Shown: positions 14,736 to 22,769, counted from the first letter of the stretch. The stretch: 42,117 nt of DNA from Rhodococcus sp. IEGM 1379 (GCF_030056815.1 NZ_JASHKR010000035.1:4692-46808), one strand, 5' to 3'. A program made the numbers and translations. Notes: a model not told the origin generated them from the sequence alone.

Positions 14736-16327
14736 CTTTGGCGGCCGACCGTATCTACATCAACGGCAACATCAAAACCATGGACGACGACACCGTTGGT
14801 GCGTCGACGGCTCTTGCCGCCAAGGACGGCAGATTCGTGGCGCTCGGATCCGACGCCGAGATCACTGCATTGGCCGGCCCTGACGTACCGGTTGTGGATT
14901 TGGCCGGGGCAGTGGTTGTTCCCGGATTCATCGAGACGCACCTGCACCCGATCATGTGGGGGATGATGCTCGGTGACGTCGAAGCGACGACGGGTGCGTG
15001 CCCCACGATCGAGGCGGTCGTAGCCGCGCTGAGTGCGCGTGCGGCGACAACGCCGGCCGGCGAACTTGTCCAGGCGTGGGGATTCGACGACAGCCTGGTT
15101 GCCGAAGACCGGGGATTGACAACGGCTGATCTGGACCGGGCGTCGACGAAGCATCCGATCTTGGTGCGGCACTTGTCTGCCCATGGCGTCTATGTCAACT
15201 CCTTCGCTTTGGAGAAGTCCGGTATCGATGCTACGACGGTCGATCCGGAGGGCGGTGTCATCGTCCGCGACGCCGACGGCGTTCCGACCGGCGAACTGTG
15301 CGAAGTGCCGGCAATGTCCCTGGTGCATCACCTGACCCCGGCCATGGACGGCGATGCTTCCAAGCTCGCGGTACTGCGTGCTCAGAGCGTCATGGCATCG
15401 GTGGGCGTGACGAGCTTCCACGACATGTATGTCACGGCGGAGATGTACGACACCTACCGTGAACTCGACGAGGTGGGTGAGCTGCGTCTGCGTGCGCGCT
15501 TGTACCTCGGTCATGGGGTGCATGATCAGTTGGGTGAGATTCCCGAACCGACCGCCTTGGTGAATGTGGGTGGTGTGAAGCTGATTTCGGACGGTTCGAT
15601 TCAGTTGCACACTGCGGCATTGACCAAGCCGTACCACGATCTGGGTGGTTGCCATTGCGGCGGAATGGCTATTCCGTCGGGCTCACTCAATGTGCTGGTT
15701 GACGAGCATCATGCTGCGGGACGGCAGGTCGCTATCCACACGAACGGTGATCAGGCCATCGACTTTGCGCTCGACGCGATTGAGGCGGCACAGGCTGCGC
15801 ACCCTGAGATTGATATCGCGCATCGCCTCGAGCACGTACAAACGCTGCGTGACGATCAGATTTCTCGGATGGTCGAATTGGGCGTCGTGGCATCGATTTT
15901 TGTCAATCACGTCTACTACTGGGGCGATCGCCATCGTGATCGTTTCCTGGGTCCGGGGCGCGGCGAGCGGATCAGTCCCGTGGCATCTGTTGTTGCTGCC
16001 GGTCTTCCCTTTGGCCTGCATTGTGATTGCCCGGTTACTCCGGTCAATCCACTCTTCACCATGAACACAGCTGTACACCGGGTAACCCGTGAAGGCCACG
16101 TTCTGGGCGCCGATCAGCGGGTGAGCGCGTACGTTGCGTTGTCCGGCTACACAAGTTCCGCCGCGCGTATTACGGGTGAGGCAACCGACAAAGGTCGGAT
16201 AGCCGTAGGACTTTTGGCGGATTTTGTTGTGCTCGAAGGAGATCCGTTGGACGGTAATGAAGGTGACCTTTCGGCACTGAAGGTTCTTCGTACTGTTGTC
16301 GGCGGCGACACGATCTTCGAGGCGTAG
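14732..16327 (+). CDS. YtcJ-like metal-dependent amidohydrolase
   Basis: 531 residues, starting at an ATG that overlaps the exporter's stop by four bases and has GGAG nine or so bases upstream. Amidohydrolase-3 (PF07969-type) pattern: VVVPGFIETHLHP with zinc ligands His70 and His72, a central barrel with VAIHTNGDQAID and AHRLEHVQT supplying further His ligands, and the C-terminal IAVGLLADFVVLEGDP. Homologues hydrolyse N-acyl, N-formyl or amide bonds, for example N-substituted formamides. Pairing with an exporter suggests handling of an imported or internal amide, but that is inference. A strong hairpin at 16338-16375 follows. Confidence 0.9.
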   Translation: MTLAADRIYINGNIKTMDDDTVGASTALAAKDGRFVALGSDAEITALAGPDVPVVDLAGAVVVPGFIETHLHPIMWGMMLGDVEATTGACPTIEAVVAALSARAATTPAGELVQAWGFDDSLVAEDRGLTTADLDRASTKHPILVRHLSAHGVYVNSFALEKSGIDATTVDPEGGVIVRDADGVPTGELCEVPAMSLVHHLTPAMDGDASKLAVLRAQSVMASVGVTSFHDMYVTAEMYDTYRELDEVGELRLRARLYLGHGVHDQLGEIPEPTALVNVGGVKLISDGSIQLHTAALTKPYHDLGGCHCGGMAIPSGSLNVLVDEHHAAGRQVAIHTNGDQAIDFALDAIEAAQAAHPEIDIAHRLEHVQTLRDDQISRMVELGVVASIFVNHVYYWGDRHRDRFLGPGRGERISPVASVVAAGLPFGLHCDCPVTPVNPLFTMNTAVHRVTREGHVLGADQRVSAYVALSGYTSSAARITGEATDKGRIAVGLLADFVVLEGDPLDGNEGDLSALKVLRTVVGGDTIFEA

Positions 16328-16337
16328 TTCCTCGCCC

Positions 16338-16375
16338 TTCTCCTCGGGCGTGATAATTGCCGCGCCCGAGGAGAA
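16338..16375 (+). terminator. Hairpin terminator after amidohydrolase
   Basis: Perfect 13-bp arms (TTCTCCTCGGGCG at 16338-16350 and its complement at 16363-16375) with a 12-base loop, ten bases after the stop codon. No T-run follows, as is common for actinobacterial terminators. Confidence 0.8.
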
Positions 16376-17359
16376 CGCGTCGGCGGCGATGGCCGCATTT
16401 TAGCCCGAGATGGACAATCGTGGCAAATGGCCGAGTGTTGACACTTCGGACAAATCTGTTGGTGGAGTGCAGATTCCGTAAGGACGATTCCTGCAATCGT
16501 CCTGTGTGCATTGTCAGTGCGCGTCGCCGGTTGTGGGGCGATCCCACCCTGGACGTCGACACTTCTCCGTCGATAAGCTCGAATTTTCCGTACGTGGCGA
16601 TGTGCTTCGACGGCGAGACTTGTCGATTCGATCTGGCCATTGAATCTGATGCTCAATGGAATTGGCTATTGGTCGAATGAGGTTCGCTAAATTGCGTTTA
16701 TCTTCAGGCTAATTGGAGTCAGGGTAATTCTTCGATCGTGAATCATGGCCGCATGCAATTGAGTTGCGAGTGTTGCCGGTAGTCGTCTGCCGGAGGCCGT
16801 GTGCCGCTACGACTACGCGGCAGCGTGCTGTGACAGCGAAGACGCGTAGGTAGTGCCGGCCGGCAGGGGTGCCCTGGTAGGCGTCAGTTCGACGGCCTGT
16901 CTGTTTGCTGAAATGTCGCTACGCTCGGGATTGAAGTACGGACTATGTCATTGAAACAAACCAAAAGTTTGTTAACTGTTCGATTATGTCAATCGAAACG
17001 GCGACTCGGTTCGTTACCGATTTTTCTTTCTTCGGTGAATTAGTTATGACGCATAGCTAACTATTTCTTACCTTCCTGGTTAGCGGACTGAAACTCCCCG
17101 CGTCGGTCATTCGCAGGGCAACTGAACATCTGACCAGAAAAGCTGACACATAAGTTGAAACGTGTGGTAGAAATTGATCCGATGCAAATTGCTGGCTATG
17201 TATGAGCGAGGGCATACAGGGATAGTGGTTCGGCTCGAAAGCTTTCCGCAACGTGTTTGGCACTAACGACAGGCGCCTGTTCTCTACCCCCGCTCCGGGG
17301 CGTACGTGAACTGGATCTGGCGTCTTTCAATCCACATGCCCGGTAACGGGACAGACGAA
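16376..17359. other. Long non-coding region, AT-richer, upstream of surface-protein locus
   Basis: About 980 bp with no convincing gene; a 107-codon frame at 16357-16680 is Arg-rich at its start, overlaps the terminator and has no recognisable motif. From about 16680 the base composition drops well below the surroundings. Structures seen: palindrome TGCCGGCCGGCA (16854-16865), inverted repeat TTCGATT-5-AATCGAA (16979-16997), near-palindrome TAGTTATGACGCATAGCTA (17041-17059), perfect palindrome ACAGGCGCCTGT (17269-17280) and hairpin CCCCG-CTC-CGGGG (17288-17300). It may hold the promoter and a long structured leader for the locus that follows. Confidence 0.5.
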
Positions 17360-18304
17360 ATGAGTCTTCACATGTCTCGATTCTTCCCGGTCGGGGGCGG
17401 ACGCGTAGCCCGTCTTCCTCGGCGCACCGCGGCGGTGTTCACCGCGCTGCCGGCTGCACTGCTCCTCGCGGCCTCGGGTGCACTGCTCGCACCCAGCCTG
17501 GCCTCAGCCGCTCCGGGTGACGACATCACCGACACGTGCCTGCAGATGTCCCAGAACGGCGGGGCCTGGGTCGCTCCGAGCGCCTTCGGCCCCGTCGGCA
17601 CCGGCTACATCCCGGTCCCCGGGGACTCCGGCACAGTGCTGACCTTCGATGTTCGCAACATCTGCGACGTACCCGCGACCCTCACCCTCTTCAGCCAGGG
17701 CTGGTCGGTTACCGACGGCGGCACCGCGACCGTGCAGGGTCAGATCGGCAGCCAGAAGGGGCAGCAGGTTCAGATCGGTCCCGGTGTGAACTCGGCAACT
17801 CGCATTGAGTTGGCGAAGAAGCCTGTCACGACGAACGTCGGTGTGCAGGTCGGTTTCATCCTGGGCATTCCCGGTGGTGAGGTTGTGCAGGGCAACCAGA
17901 TCGACGGCGGTTGGAACCTCGAGCTCATCGAGGACGAGCCCGTCGTGGTGGTGGCACCCGCTGCTCCCACCGGCCTGACCCTCGACGCGGCCGAGGTCGA
18001 GACCGGTACTCCGGTCACGGTTTCCGGTACGGCTGAGCCCGGCAGCACTGTCACCGTGACCGGCGGCGGCAAGAGCTGCACCGCCACGGCGGACACGAAC
18101 GGCAACTTCAGTTGCCAGCTGACGATCACCGAGGTCGGTAGTCATCCGATCACCGCTACCGCGAGCAACGCCGGCGGCACCGGCCCGGCGTCGACTCCCG
18201 TCACCGTGACGGTCGCGGCAGAGCCCACCGATCCCGGCGGCAGCAGCGGCAGCAGCACCGGTTCCCTCGGCAGCTTGGACGTCTTCGGTAGCTTCGGCAG
18301 CTAG
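17360..18304 (+). CDS. Exported Ig-like domain protein at head of SipW locus
   Basis: 314 residues from the ATG at 17360; in-frame starts at 17306, 17336 and 17372 are alternatives, and the ribosome-binding site is weak for all. A long signal peptide ends at LASA|APG. The mature protein has an N-terminal domain of about 130 residues with two cysteines (DTCLQMS and RNICDVP), then a bacterial Ig-like domain (PTGLTLDAAEVETGTPVTVS, GTAEPGSTVTVTGGG, ending PVTVTV) and a Ser/Gly tail, GSLGSLDVFGSFGS. There is no LPxTG motif. It precedes the SipW-dependent genes by 221 bp in the same direction and may be a surface partner, but it has an ordinary Sec signal rather than a SipW type. Confidence 0.75.
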   Translation: MSLHMSRFFPVGGGRVARLPRRTAAVFTALPAALLLAASGALLAPSLASAAPGDDITDTCLQMSQNGGAWVAPSAFGPVGTGYIPVPGDSGTVLTFDVRNICDVPATLTLFSQGWSVTDGGTATVQGQIGSQKGQQVQIGPGVNSATRIELAKKPVTTNVGVQVGFILGIPGGEVVQGNQIDGGWNLELIEDEPVVVVAPAAPTGLTLDAAEVETGTPVTVSGTAEPGSTVTVTGGGKSCTATADTNGNFSCQLTITEVGSHPITATASNAGGTGPASTPVTVTVAAEPTDPGGSSGSSTGSLGSLDVFGSFGS

Positions 18305-18341
18305 TCGTTCACGACTCGCCGGACTTTCGGCATTACCCGGA

Positions 18342-18407
18342 CAGGGGCGAGAGCCCCTGCCCCCCAAAAAACTTCAGCTGATGCGCCCAGGCGCGTTGCA
18401 CAGCTGA
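18342..18407 (+). promoter_or_regulatory. Structured leader between Ig-like gene and SipW operon
   Basis: Two hairpins stand here. CAGGGGC-GAGA-GCCCCTG (18342-18359) has a GNRA-type tetraloop and is followed by C and A runs rather than T. TCAGCTG ... CAGCTGA (18374-18407) encloses an inner GCGCC-CA-GGCGC stem. The first may terminate or weaken transcription from the upstream gene, and the second may be part of a leader RNA for the gene at 18526. Confidence 0.5.
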
Positions 18408-18525
18408 CCCGACCCGCGCAATCGGGTTGGACCACGAGGCACGGCCGATTGGTGGCCGGAACTCTCGATGTACCGACAGTGCACTTCCGCACTGGCGTTG
18501 GTTGTTCAAGTAAAGGACACATCAG

Positions 18526-19053
18526 ATGAACAAGACCACCAAGGGCGCCATCGCTGCCGCTTCCGCCGCACTGCTCCTCGCCGGCGGCGCGGGCACCATG
18601 GCCGCATGGAACGCGTCCACCGCCACCACGGGCGCCGGTACGGTGACCGCTGGCTCCATGGCCGTCTCGGAGACGTCGGCCGGCACCTGGAAGTGGGTCA
18701 ACGGTACTAAGGCCGGCGCGGCATACGTGCCCGGCACGGACCTGCTGGTCCCCGGCGACAAGGTCTCCTACACCTCGGTGTACGCCGTGACGCTCAACGG
18801 CACCAACCTGAAGGCCAACCTCACGCCCACGCTCGGCAACCTGACCGGCTCGCTGGCGACGACCCCGGGTCTGCTCGCCGTAACCGCGTCGAACACCAAC
18901 GTCTCGCCGATCACCGCGTCCGGCCCGATCTCGTTCACCACCGAGGTGGAGTTCAAGCCAGCTACCGCCGGTCAGGTCGGCGCCGGCGGCACCGCCACCA
19001 TCGGTGCCGGAACGATCGTCCTCGAGCAGGTCATTACGCCTGTCACCCCGTAG
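18526..19053 (+). CDS. SipW-dependent (alternate-type signal peptide) surface protein 1
   Basis: 175 residues, with AAAGGA upstream of the ATG. The N-terminus KGAIAAASAALLLAGGAGTM followed by AAWNAST is the alternate-type, SipW-dependent signal peptide known from TIGR04089-like actinobacterial proteins. Cleavage is expected near GTMA|AWN. After it comes the TasA/camelysin-like pattern, a W-x-(D/N) start and then GTVTAGSMAVS, as in FxxGTLDL of TasA. The rest is a beta-rich domain of about 130 residues without cysteines. By family knowledge such proteins form extracellular fibres or matrix, or are camelysin-like proteases; no zinc motif is visible, so a structural role is more likely. First gene of a six-gene run ending at 22646. 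Confidence 0.85.
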   Translation: MNKTTKGAIAAASAALLLAGGAGTMAAWNASTATTGAGTVTAGSMAVSETSAGTWKWVNGTKAGAAYVPGTDLLVPGDKVSYTSVYAVTLNGTNLKANLTPTLGNLTGSLATTPGLLAVTASNTNVSPITASGPISFTTEVEFKPATAGQVGAGGTATIGAGTIVLEQVITPVTP

Positions 19054-19079
19054 TTAATCCGTAACCAGAAGAAGGTCAC

Positions 19080-19622
19080 GTGAAAACCCAGTACAAATGG
19101 GCGATCGCAGCGTCGTCGGTTTTGCTCATCGGGTTCGTCTCGGTGCAGCAGACCGGCGCGCTGTGGCGCGATTCAGTTGAATCACCCGGCGGCGCTACCA
19201 TTACAGCCGGTCTGCTCGACATTTCCGCTGGTACCAGCGGGGTCAAGCAGTTCAACCTCGCCGGATTCAAGTTGGAGAACAAGGGCCCGGGCGACAGCAT
19301 TCAGATGCCGCTGCCGGTAATCAATTCCGGCAACGTGCAGATGAGTTACTTGCTGGATGATGTGGCTCTCAACAGTGCTACCCCGCCGCCGCTGACCCTG
19401 CGGGTTGCCAAGGTGACTACCGAGGCTGCGTGCACGGCAACCGGCAATGTGGGCACCGAGCTCTACAACGGTCCCATGGATGGGGCGGCCTTCACCGCGC
19501 AGCTCGTCCCGGCGGGGCAGATGCAGGTGCTGTGCCTGCGGGCCACGCTGGGTTCAGCTGCGGCTGCCGCTCAGACGAGCGACGCCACGTTCACCTTCGC
19601 TGCAAGTTCGGTTAGCCAGTAA
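19080..19622 (+). CDS. SipW-dependent surface protein 2
   Basis: 180 residues from a GTG at 19080 with AGAAGG upstream, 26 bp after the previous gene. Signal peptide MKTQYKWAIAASSVLLIGFV followed by SVQQTGALWRDSVESPGG. The predicted cut is near TGA|LWRDS, and GGATITAGLLDISAG after it matches the N-terminal strand of TasA-type proteins. The beta-rich mature domain contains two cysteines (EAACTATG and QVLCLRA) that could form a disulfide. The stop TAA shares its last base with the ATG of the following signal peptidase, implying translational coupling of substrate and peptidase. Confidence 0.82.
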   Translation: MKTQYKWAIAASSVLLIGFVSVQQTGALWRDSVESPGGATITAGLLDISAGTSGVKQFNLAGFKLENKGPGDSIQMPLPVINSGNVQMSYLLDDVALNSATPPPLTLRVAKVTTEAACTATGNVGTELYNGPMDGAAFTAQLVPAGQMQVLCLRATLGSAAAAAQTSDATFTFAASSVSQ

Positions 19623-20371
19623 TGACCATCACCGCGAGAAGTCGCCGCGCGGGCGAGCATGCCGAGGGATCTCCTCGGCATGCTGCCCCCGCACGAGTAC
19701 CTGATCGGCAGGAGCACCCACGAGACGATGCAGATGAGAAGGCCACGATCTGGTGGTGGACTCGAACCATCGTCTCGTGGGTGCTCCTGCTGCTGATGGT
19801 CGGGCTTCTCGCGGTGATGGTCGTTATCCCCCGGCTCACCGGCTCGACCGCGTACACGGTGCTCACCGGCTCGATGGAACCGACGATGCCCCCAGGCACG
19901 CTCATCGTCGTCAAGCCGACTGCCAACGAAGACCTGAACACCGGGGACGTGATTACGTTCCAGCCGGTTTCCGGCGAGCCAGCAGTGGTGACTCACCGCA
20001 TCGAGGGCATCTACTACACCGGGGAAGGCGAGCGTCGCATCCACACCCGCGGCGACAACAACCCCATCGCAGACTCGTGGTCGCTTGTGCCGGAACAGAT
20101 TCGGGGTCGAGTCATCTATTCGGTGCCGCAGCTCGGTCGGGTGAACACGGTGATCAACGGCCAGTCGCGGTCGATTCTCATCACGGGCGTTGCGGTGGCC
20201 TTGGGTGGATACGCGGTGTGGATGGTGATCAGCGGGTTGCTCGACAAGCGCCGTGAGAACGGTGTGGACGGGGGACCGGCCGATGAACAGGGTTCCGATG
20301 CAGACGACTTGCAGGCTCATGCCATGCCGGTATCAACCACTGAAACGAAAATAGGACACGAGAATGTCTAA
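19622..20371 (+). CDS. sipW: SipW-type signal peptidase I (first copy)
   Basis: 249 residues. Catalytic Ser84 in TGSMEP and His125 in VVTHRIEG form the Ser-His pair of the archaeal/ER-type family (S26B) to which Bacillus SipW belongs; there is no Lys as in ordinary LepB. Asp145 in RGDNNP is also conserved. One membrane segment near residues 48-69 (SWVLLLLMVGLLAVMVVI) and a second near 184-206 put the active site outside. Its first 45 residues are a charged cytoplasmic linker. It should process the signal peptides of its neighbours. Its coding sequence contains a 23-bp perfect inverted repeat at 19708-19790. It overlaps genes on both sides. Confidence 0.9.
   Translation: MTITARSRRAGEHAEGSPRHAAPARVPDRQEHPRDDADEKATIWWWTRTIVSWVLLLLMVGLLAVMVVIPRLTGSTAYTVLTGSMEPTMPPGTLIVVKPTANEDLNTGDVITFQPVSGEPAVVTHRIEGIYYTGEGERRIHTRGDNNPIADSWSLVPEQIRGRVIYSVPQLGRVNTVINGQSRSILITGVAVALGGYAVWMVISGLLDKRRENGVDGGPADEQGSDADDLQAHAMPVSTTETKIGHENV
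19708..19790 (+). repeat. 23-bp perfect inverted repeat inside sipW coding sequence
   Basis: The arms are 19708-19730 and 19768-19790, exact reverse complements over 23 bases, separated by 37 bases; the core is GGAGCACCCACGAGACGATG and its complement. In mRNA this would be a very stable hairpin starting about 29 codons into sipW. The left arm codes for the charged linker, the right arm for the start of the membrane helix. Confidence 0.95.
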
Positions 20372-20969
20372 CAACCAGCAATCGCGCGATAATGCGCGCT
20401 TCGGGTCGGGGATGCGCGGCCGTTTAGGCGAAACCGGCTGGACCCGTGCGCGTGCCGTTCTCTCCCTCGGCATGGTCTTGGGTCTCGGTGCGGTGGGAAC
20501 GATGGCGGCGTGGTCCGACAGCGCTACTGCTACTACCGGTATTTTCAGTACGTCGTCGGTCCAAATGAAGGTCGACAATCAGCGGCCGACGCACCAGTTC
20601 ACCGAACTCAAACGCAACAGCATGCTGCCAGGCAGCAGTGAGGCTGGCTCCCTCACTGTTCAGAACACCGGAACGGTCTCCTTCAACTGGGCGGTCTCCG
20701 CCGCCGCCACCGGTTCTCCCGCGCTGATCGGCAAGCTCAAGGTTTCCCTCTATCAGACTGGAGCCAACAACGGCACCACCTGTTCGGGACCGATCATCGG
20801 TACGGAACAGGCTTTCTCCGGCAACCCGACGCTCGCCTCGGGCAGGACACTCGCGGCCGGTGCCTCCGAGCAGGTGTGCGTAAAGGTCACCGTTGATTCC
20901 ACCGCAGGTGCGACCGCGCAATTCAAGATCGCCAATCTCGGCTTCAACTTTACCGCCGAAGGGCTGTGA
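20364..20969 (+). CDS. SipW-dependent surface protein 3
   Basis: 201 residues; its ATG overlaps the end of the first signal peptidase by eight bases. It has a long charged N-terminal extension, then ARAVLSLGMVLGLGAVGTMA and AWSDSATATTG, the SipW-type signal with the W-S-D motif just after the predicted cut. This is the closest match in the locus to the FSD motif at the start of mature TasA. The remainder is beta-rich with LTVQNTGTVSFNWAVSAAA, resembling the repeated strands of TasA-like domains, and two cysteines (NGTTCSGP and SEQVCVKV). Likely an extracellular fibre or matrix component. It is followed by the second peptidase with a GTGA overlap. Confidence 0.83.
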   Translation: MSNNQQSRDNARFGSGMRGRLGETGWTRARAVLSLGMVLGLGAVGTMAAWSDSATATTGIFSTSSVQMKVDNQRPTHQFTELKRNSMLPGSSEAGSLTVQNTGTVSFNWAVSAAATGSPALIGKLKVSLYQTGANNGTTCSGPIIGTEQAFSGNPTLASGRTLAAGASEQVCVKVTVDSTAGATAQFKIANLGFNFTAEGL

Positions 20970-21577
20970 TTATCGAGATGGTCAGCACTGATGAGGAGGT
21001 GACGGTGGGGCGTAGTCGTGGCAAGGAGATCACGCTGAATGTAGCTGCGGTCGCCGGACTCATCTGCATCGTCGCCACTCTCGCTTCACTTGTGTTCGGC
21101 ATCAAACCTCTGGTGTTTCGCTCCGGTTCGATGGAACCGGAAATCTCCACCGGCGCATTGGCTTTGGCTAAAACCGTCCCCGCGACAGAACTGGCCATCG
21201 GCGATGTAGTCAGCGTCTACAACGACCAGGGCGTGCGGATCACCCACCGCGTGGACAGTCTCGAGCCGACCGGTGGGGAGCAGGTGGTTGCCACGCTCAA
21301 GGGCGATGCCAACAACGCTCCCGACCGTGTGCCCTACACGATCACCGAAGCCGACCGCGTGTTCTTCAGCGTTGGAGGACTCGGCTACGTCGTGGCTTGG
21401 CTGTCCAGCCCGCTCGCGACCTTCCTCGGCGGCGGATTGGTAGGTGCGGTGCTAGTCATCGCATTTGGACGAACTAAAGACCGGCGTCTGGAAAATAGCC
21501 GCGCCGCCACTACAAATGATGCCCGCGTCGATGCTGACGAAACTCGCGGGGAGCTTCAGGAGGCTAATAATGGTTGA
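20966..21577 (+). CDS. SipW-type signal peptidase I (second copy)
   Basis: 203 residues from the GTG at 20966, which overlaps the previous stop; GAAGGG lies three bases upstream. An ATG at 20978 is an alternative. Catalytic Ser55 in SGSMEP and His94 in RITHRVDS, with Asp114 in KGDANN, mark it as the Ser-His S26B type. Membrane segments are near residues 25-46 and 142-167 (GGGLVGAVLVIAFG). It is well diverged from the first copy, so this is not a recent duplication. Two such peptidases in one operon suggest division of labour between substrates. Its 3' end overlaps the next gene by eight bases. Confidence 0.88.
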   Translation: MIIEMVSTDEEVTVGRSRGKEITLNVAAVAGLICIVATLASLVFGIKPLVFRSGSMEPEISTGALALAKTVPATELAIGDVVSVYNDQGVRITHRVDSLEPTGGEQVVATLKGDANNAPDRVPYTITEADRVFFSVGGLGYVVAWLSSPLATFLGGGLVGAVLVIAFGRTKDRRLENSRAATTNDARVDADETRGELQEANNG

Positions 21578-22646
21578 AATGCGACGGGCTCGCACCCGCA
21601 TGAAGTCGCTGCGGTCGTTGATCGCTATCGGCGGCGCTGCCGCCATGGCCCTCGGAGTTGCCCAGGCCACGGGGACGATGGCCAATCCGGCTGACGCGGT
21701 CAACTCGACCGGCGCGCAGGTGGCGACGGGCAACTTCTACCCGACGCCACTGCCATCAACCGCATCGTGTGGAAACAGCGGAACCGCTGGTTTTCGCAGT
21801 GCCACCATTTCTTGGCCTAGTGCTGGGGCAGGCATGAAATACAGGGTTGTCGTGGTGCGCAACAACAATGAGATTATGTCAGATACCTTCGAGACTGGCC
21901 TAAACAAGAAATTCAATTTTAGTAGGACTGCTCAAACGTTTATCGCGCGTGTCTACACGGTGAATATCGCCAGTGGTGCAACAGATGCAACTAGGAAGAC
22001 GTCTTCCGGTTGGATTGGGCAAGGGATTTATACTTCGACAACGTCGGACACCTATTGCTCGGGCGGACTCTCCAACTGGGCGGTCAACGAGCTGTGGGAG
22101 GACACCAACATCTGGGATCCGACTACCCCGGCCCCGAACGGGCAGTCGCCTCTGAGCAGGTCGCAGCCACCGACCGAGGAGGACGCGATCGGGGTAGACA
22201 AGTCCACTTCGCAGGCCCCGTCCACGAGCGAGACGGCCGAACCGACCACGTCTACGGAGCCGACCAGCACCACGACTACTCCCGGAACGACTACTCCCGG
22301 AACGACTACTCCGGACGCGACTACTCCGGACGCGACTACTCCGGACGCGACTACCTCGCCGGAGACCACTCCGACCGAAGCGCCGAAGCTGGTGCTGACG
22401 GACACCGTCGAGAGTGGCGGTCTCACTGCCGGCTGGACCGTGGGCGGGAACAAGGTCGCAGTTGTCGACGCTGACGGCAACGAGTTGGCCAGCGGTCGCG
22501 TCGAGGCCGGCTCCACCCTGCACTGGAACAACGGCCAGCTGTGGATCGTCGGAGGCGCCCAGGTGTACCGCATCATGGAGTCGCCGCAGGATGGCAAGTG
22601 GAAGTTCTACACGGACAGCGGGCAGAACATGCCTGACTTCGGGTAG
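21570..22646 (+). CDS. Exported Thr/Pro-rich protein with FN3-like domain, end of SipW operon
   Basis: 358 residues. The ATG at 21570 is fixed by AGGAGG six or so bases upstream, inside the end of the second peptidase gene. The N-terminus RSLIAIGGAAAMALGVAQAT then GTMANPADA resembles the signal of its neighbours but lacks the Trp after the cut. An FN3-like segment follows at about residues 75-165 (ATISWPSAGAGMKYRVVVVR), then a long Thr/Pro/Ser linker with five 5-residue repeats, and a C-terminal domain of about 90 residues (AGWTVGGNKVAVVDADGNEL). The bases for the FN3-like part (about 21780-22060) are clearly richer in A/T than the rest, suggesting domain replacement. A wall-spanning or adhesin-like role is plausible but unproven. 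Confidence 0.78.
   Translation: MVEMRRARTRMKSLRSLIAIGGAAAMALGVAQATGTMANPADAVNSTGAQVATGNFYPTPLPSTASCGNSGTAGFRSATISWPSAGAGMKYRVVVVRNNNEIMSDTFETGLNKKFNFSRTAQTFIARVYTVNIASGATDATRKTSSGWIGQGIYTSTTSDTYCSGGLSNWAVNELWEDTNIWDPTTPAPNGQSPLSRSQPPTEEDAIGVDKSTSQAPSTSETAEPTTSTEPTSTTTTPGTTTPGTTTPDATTPDATTPDATTSPETTPTEAPKLVLTDTVESGGLTAGWTVGGNKVAVVDADGNELASGRVEAGSTLHWNNGQLWIVGGAQVYRIMESPQDGKWKFYTDSGQNMPDFG
22273..22354 (+). repeat. 15-bp coding tandem repeats (PGTTT/PDATT units)
   Basis: Five consecutive 15-bp units plus a 7-bp partial one. The first two are CGACTACTCCCGGAA and the next three CGACTACTCCGGACG. They encode the Thr/Pro linker. Copy number is likely to vary between strains by slippage without changing frame. 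Confidence 0.9.
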
Positions 22647-22667
22647 CAGCTCACCGCTGGACCCCTC

Positions 22668-22705
22668 GGCTGTGCCCCCGAGTCACTCGACCCGGGGGCA
22701 CAGCC
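22668..22705 (+). terminator. Terminator of SipW operon
   Basis: Perfect 13-bp arms (GGCTGTGCCCCCG at 22668-22680 and its complement at 22693-22705) with a 12-base loop, 21 bases past the stop. It separates the operon from the convergent acyl-CoA synthetase gene and may work in both directions. Confidence 0.85.
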
Positions 22706-22769
22706 GTACGTCGGCTCGTTCCCGGTGGTTCTCGTTGTCGGGGACGGTGGTGTTGGCGCACACTCGTAT

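Noticed and set aside
16357-16680. A 107-codon plus-strand frame in the large gap.
   Set aside because: It starts inside the terminator hairpin, begins with an Arg-rich non-protein-like stretch and has no ribosome-binding site or known motif.
22273-22354. Considering the 15-bp repeats a CRISPR-like array.
   Set aside because: The units are directly contiguous, without spacers, and keep the reading frame of a Thr/Pro linker.
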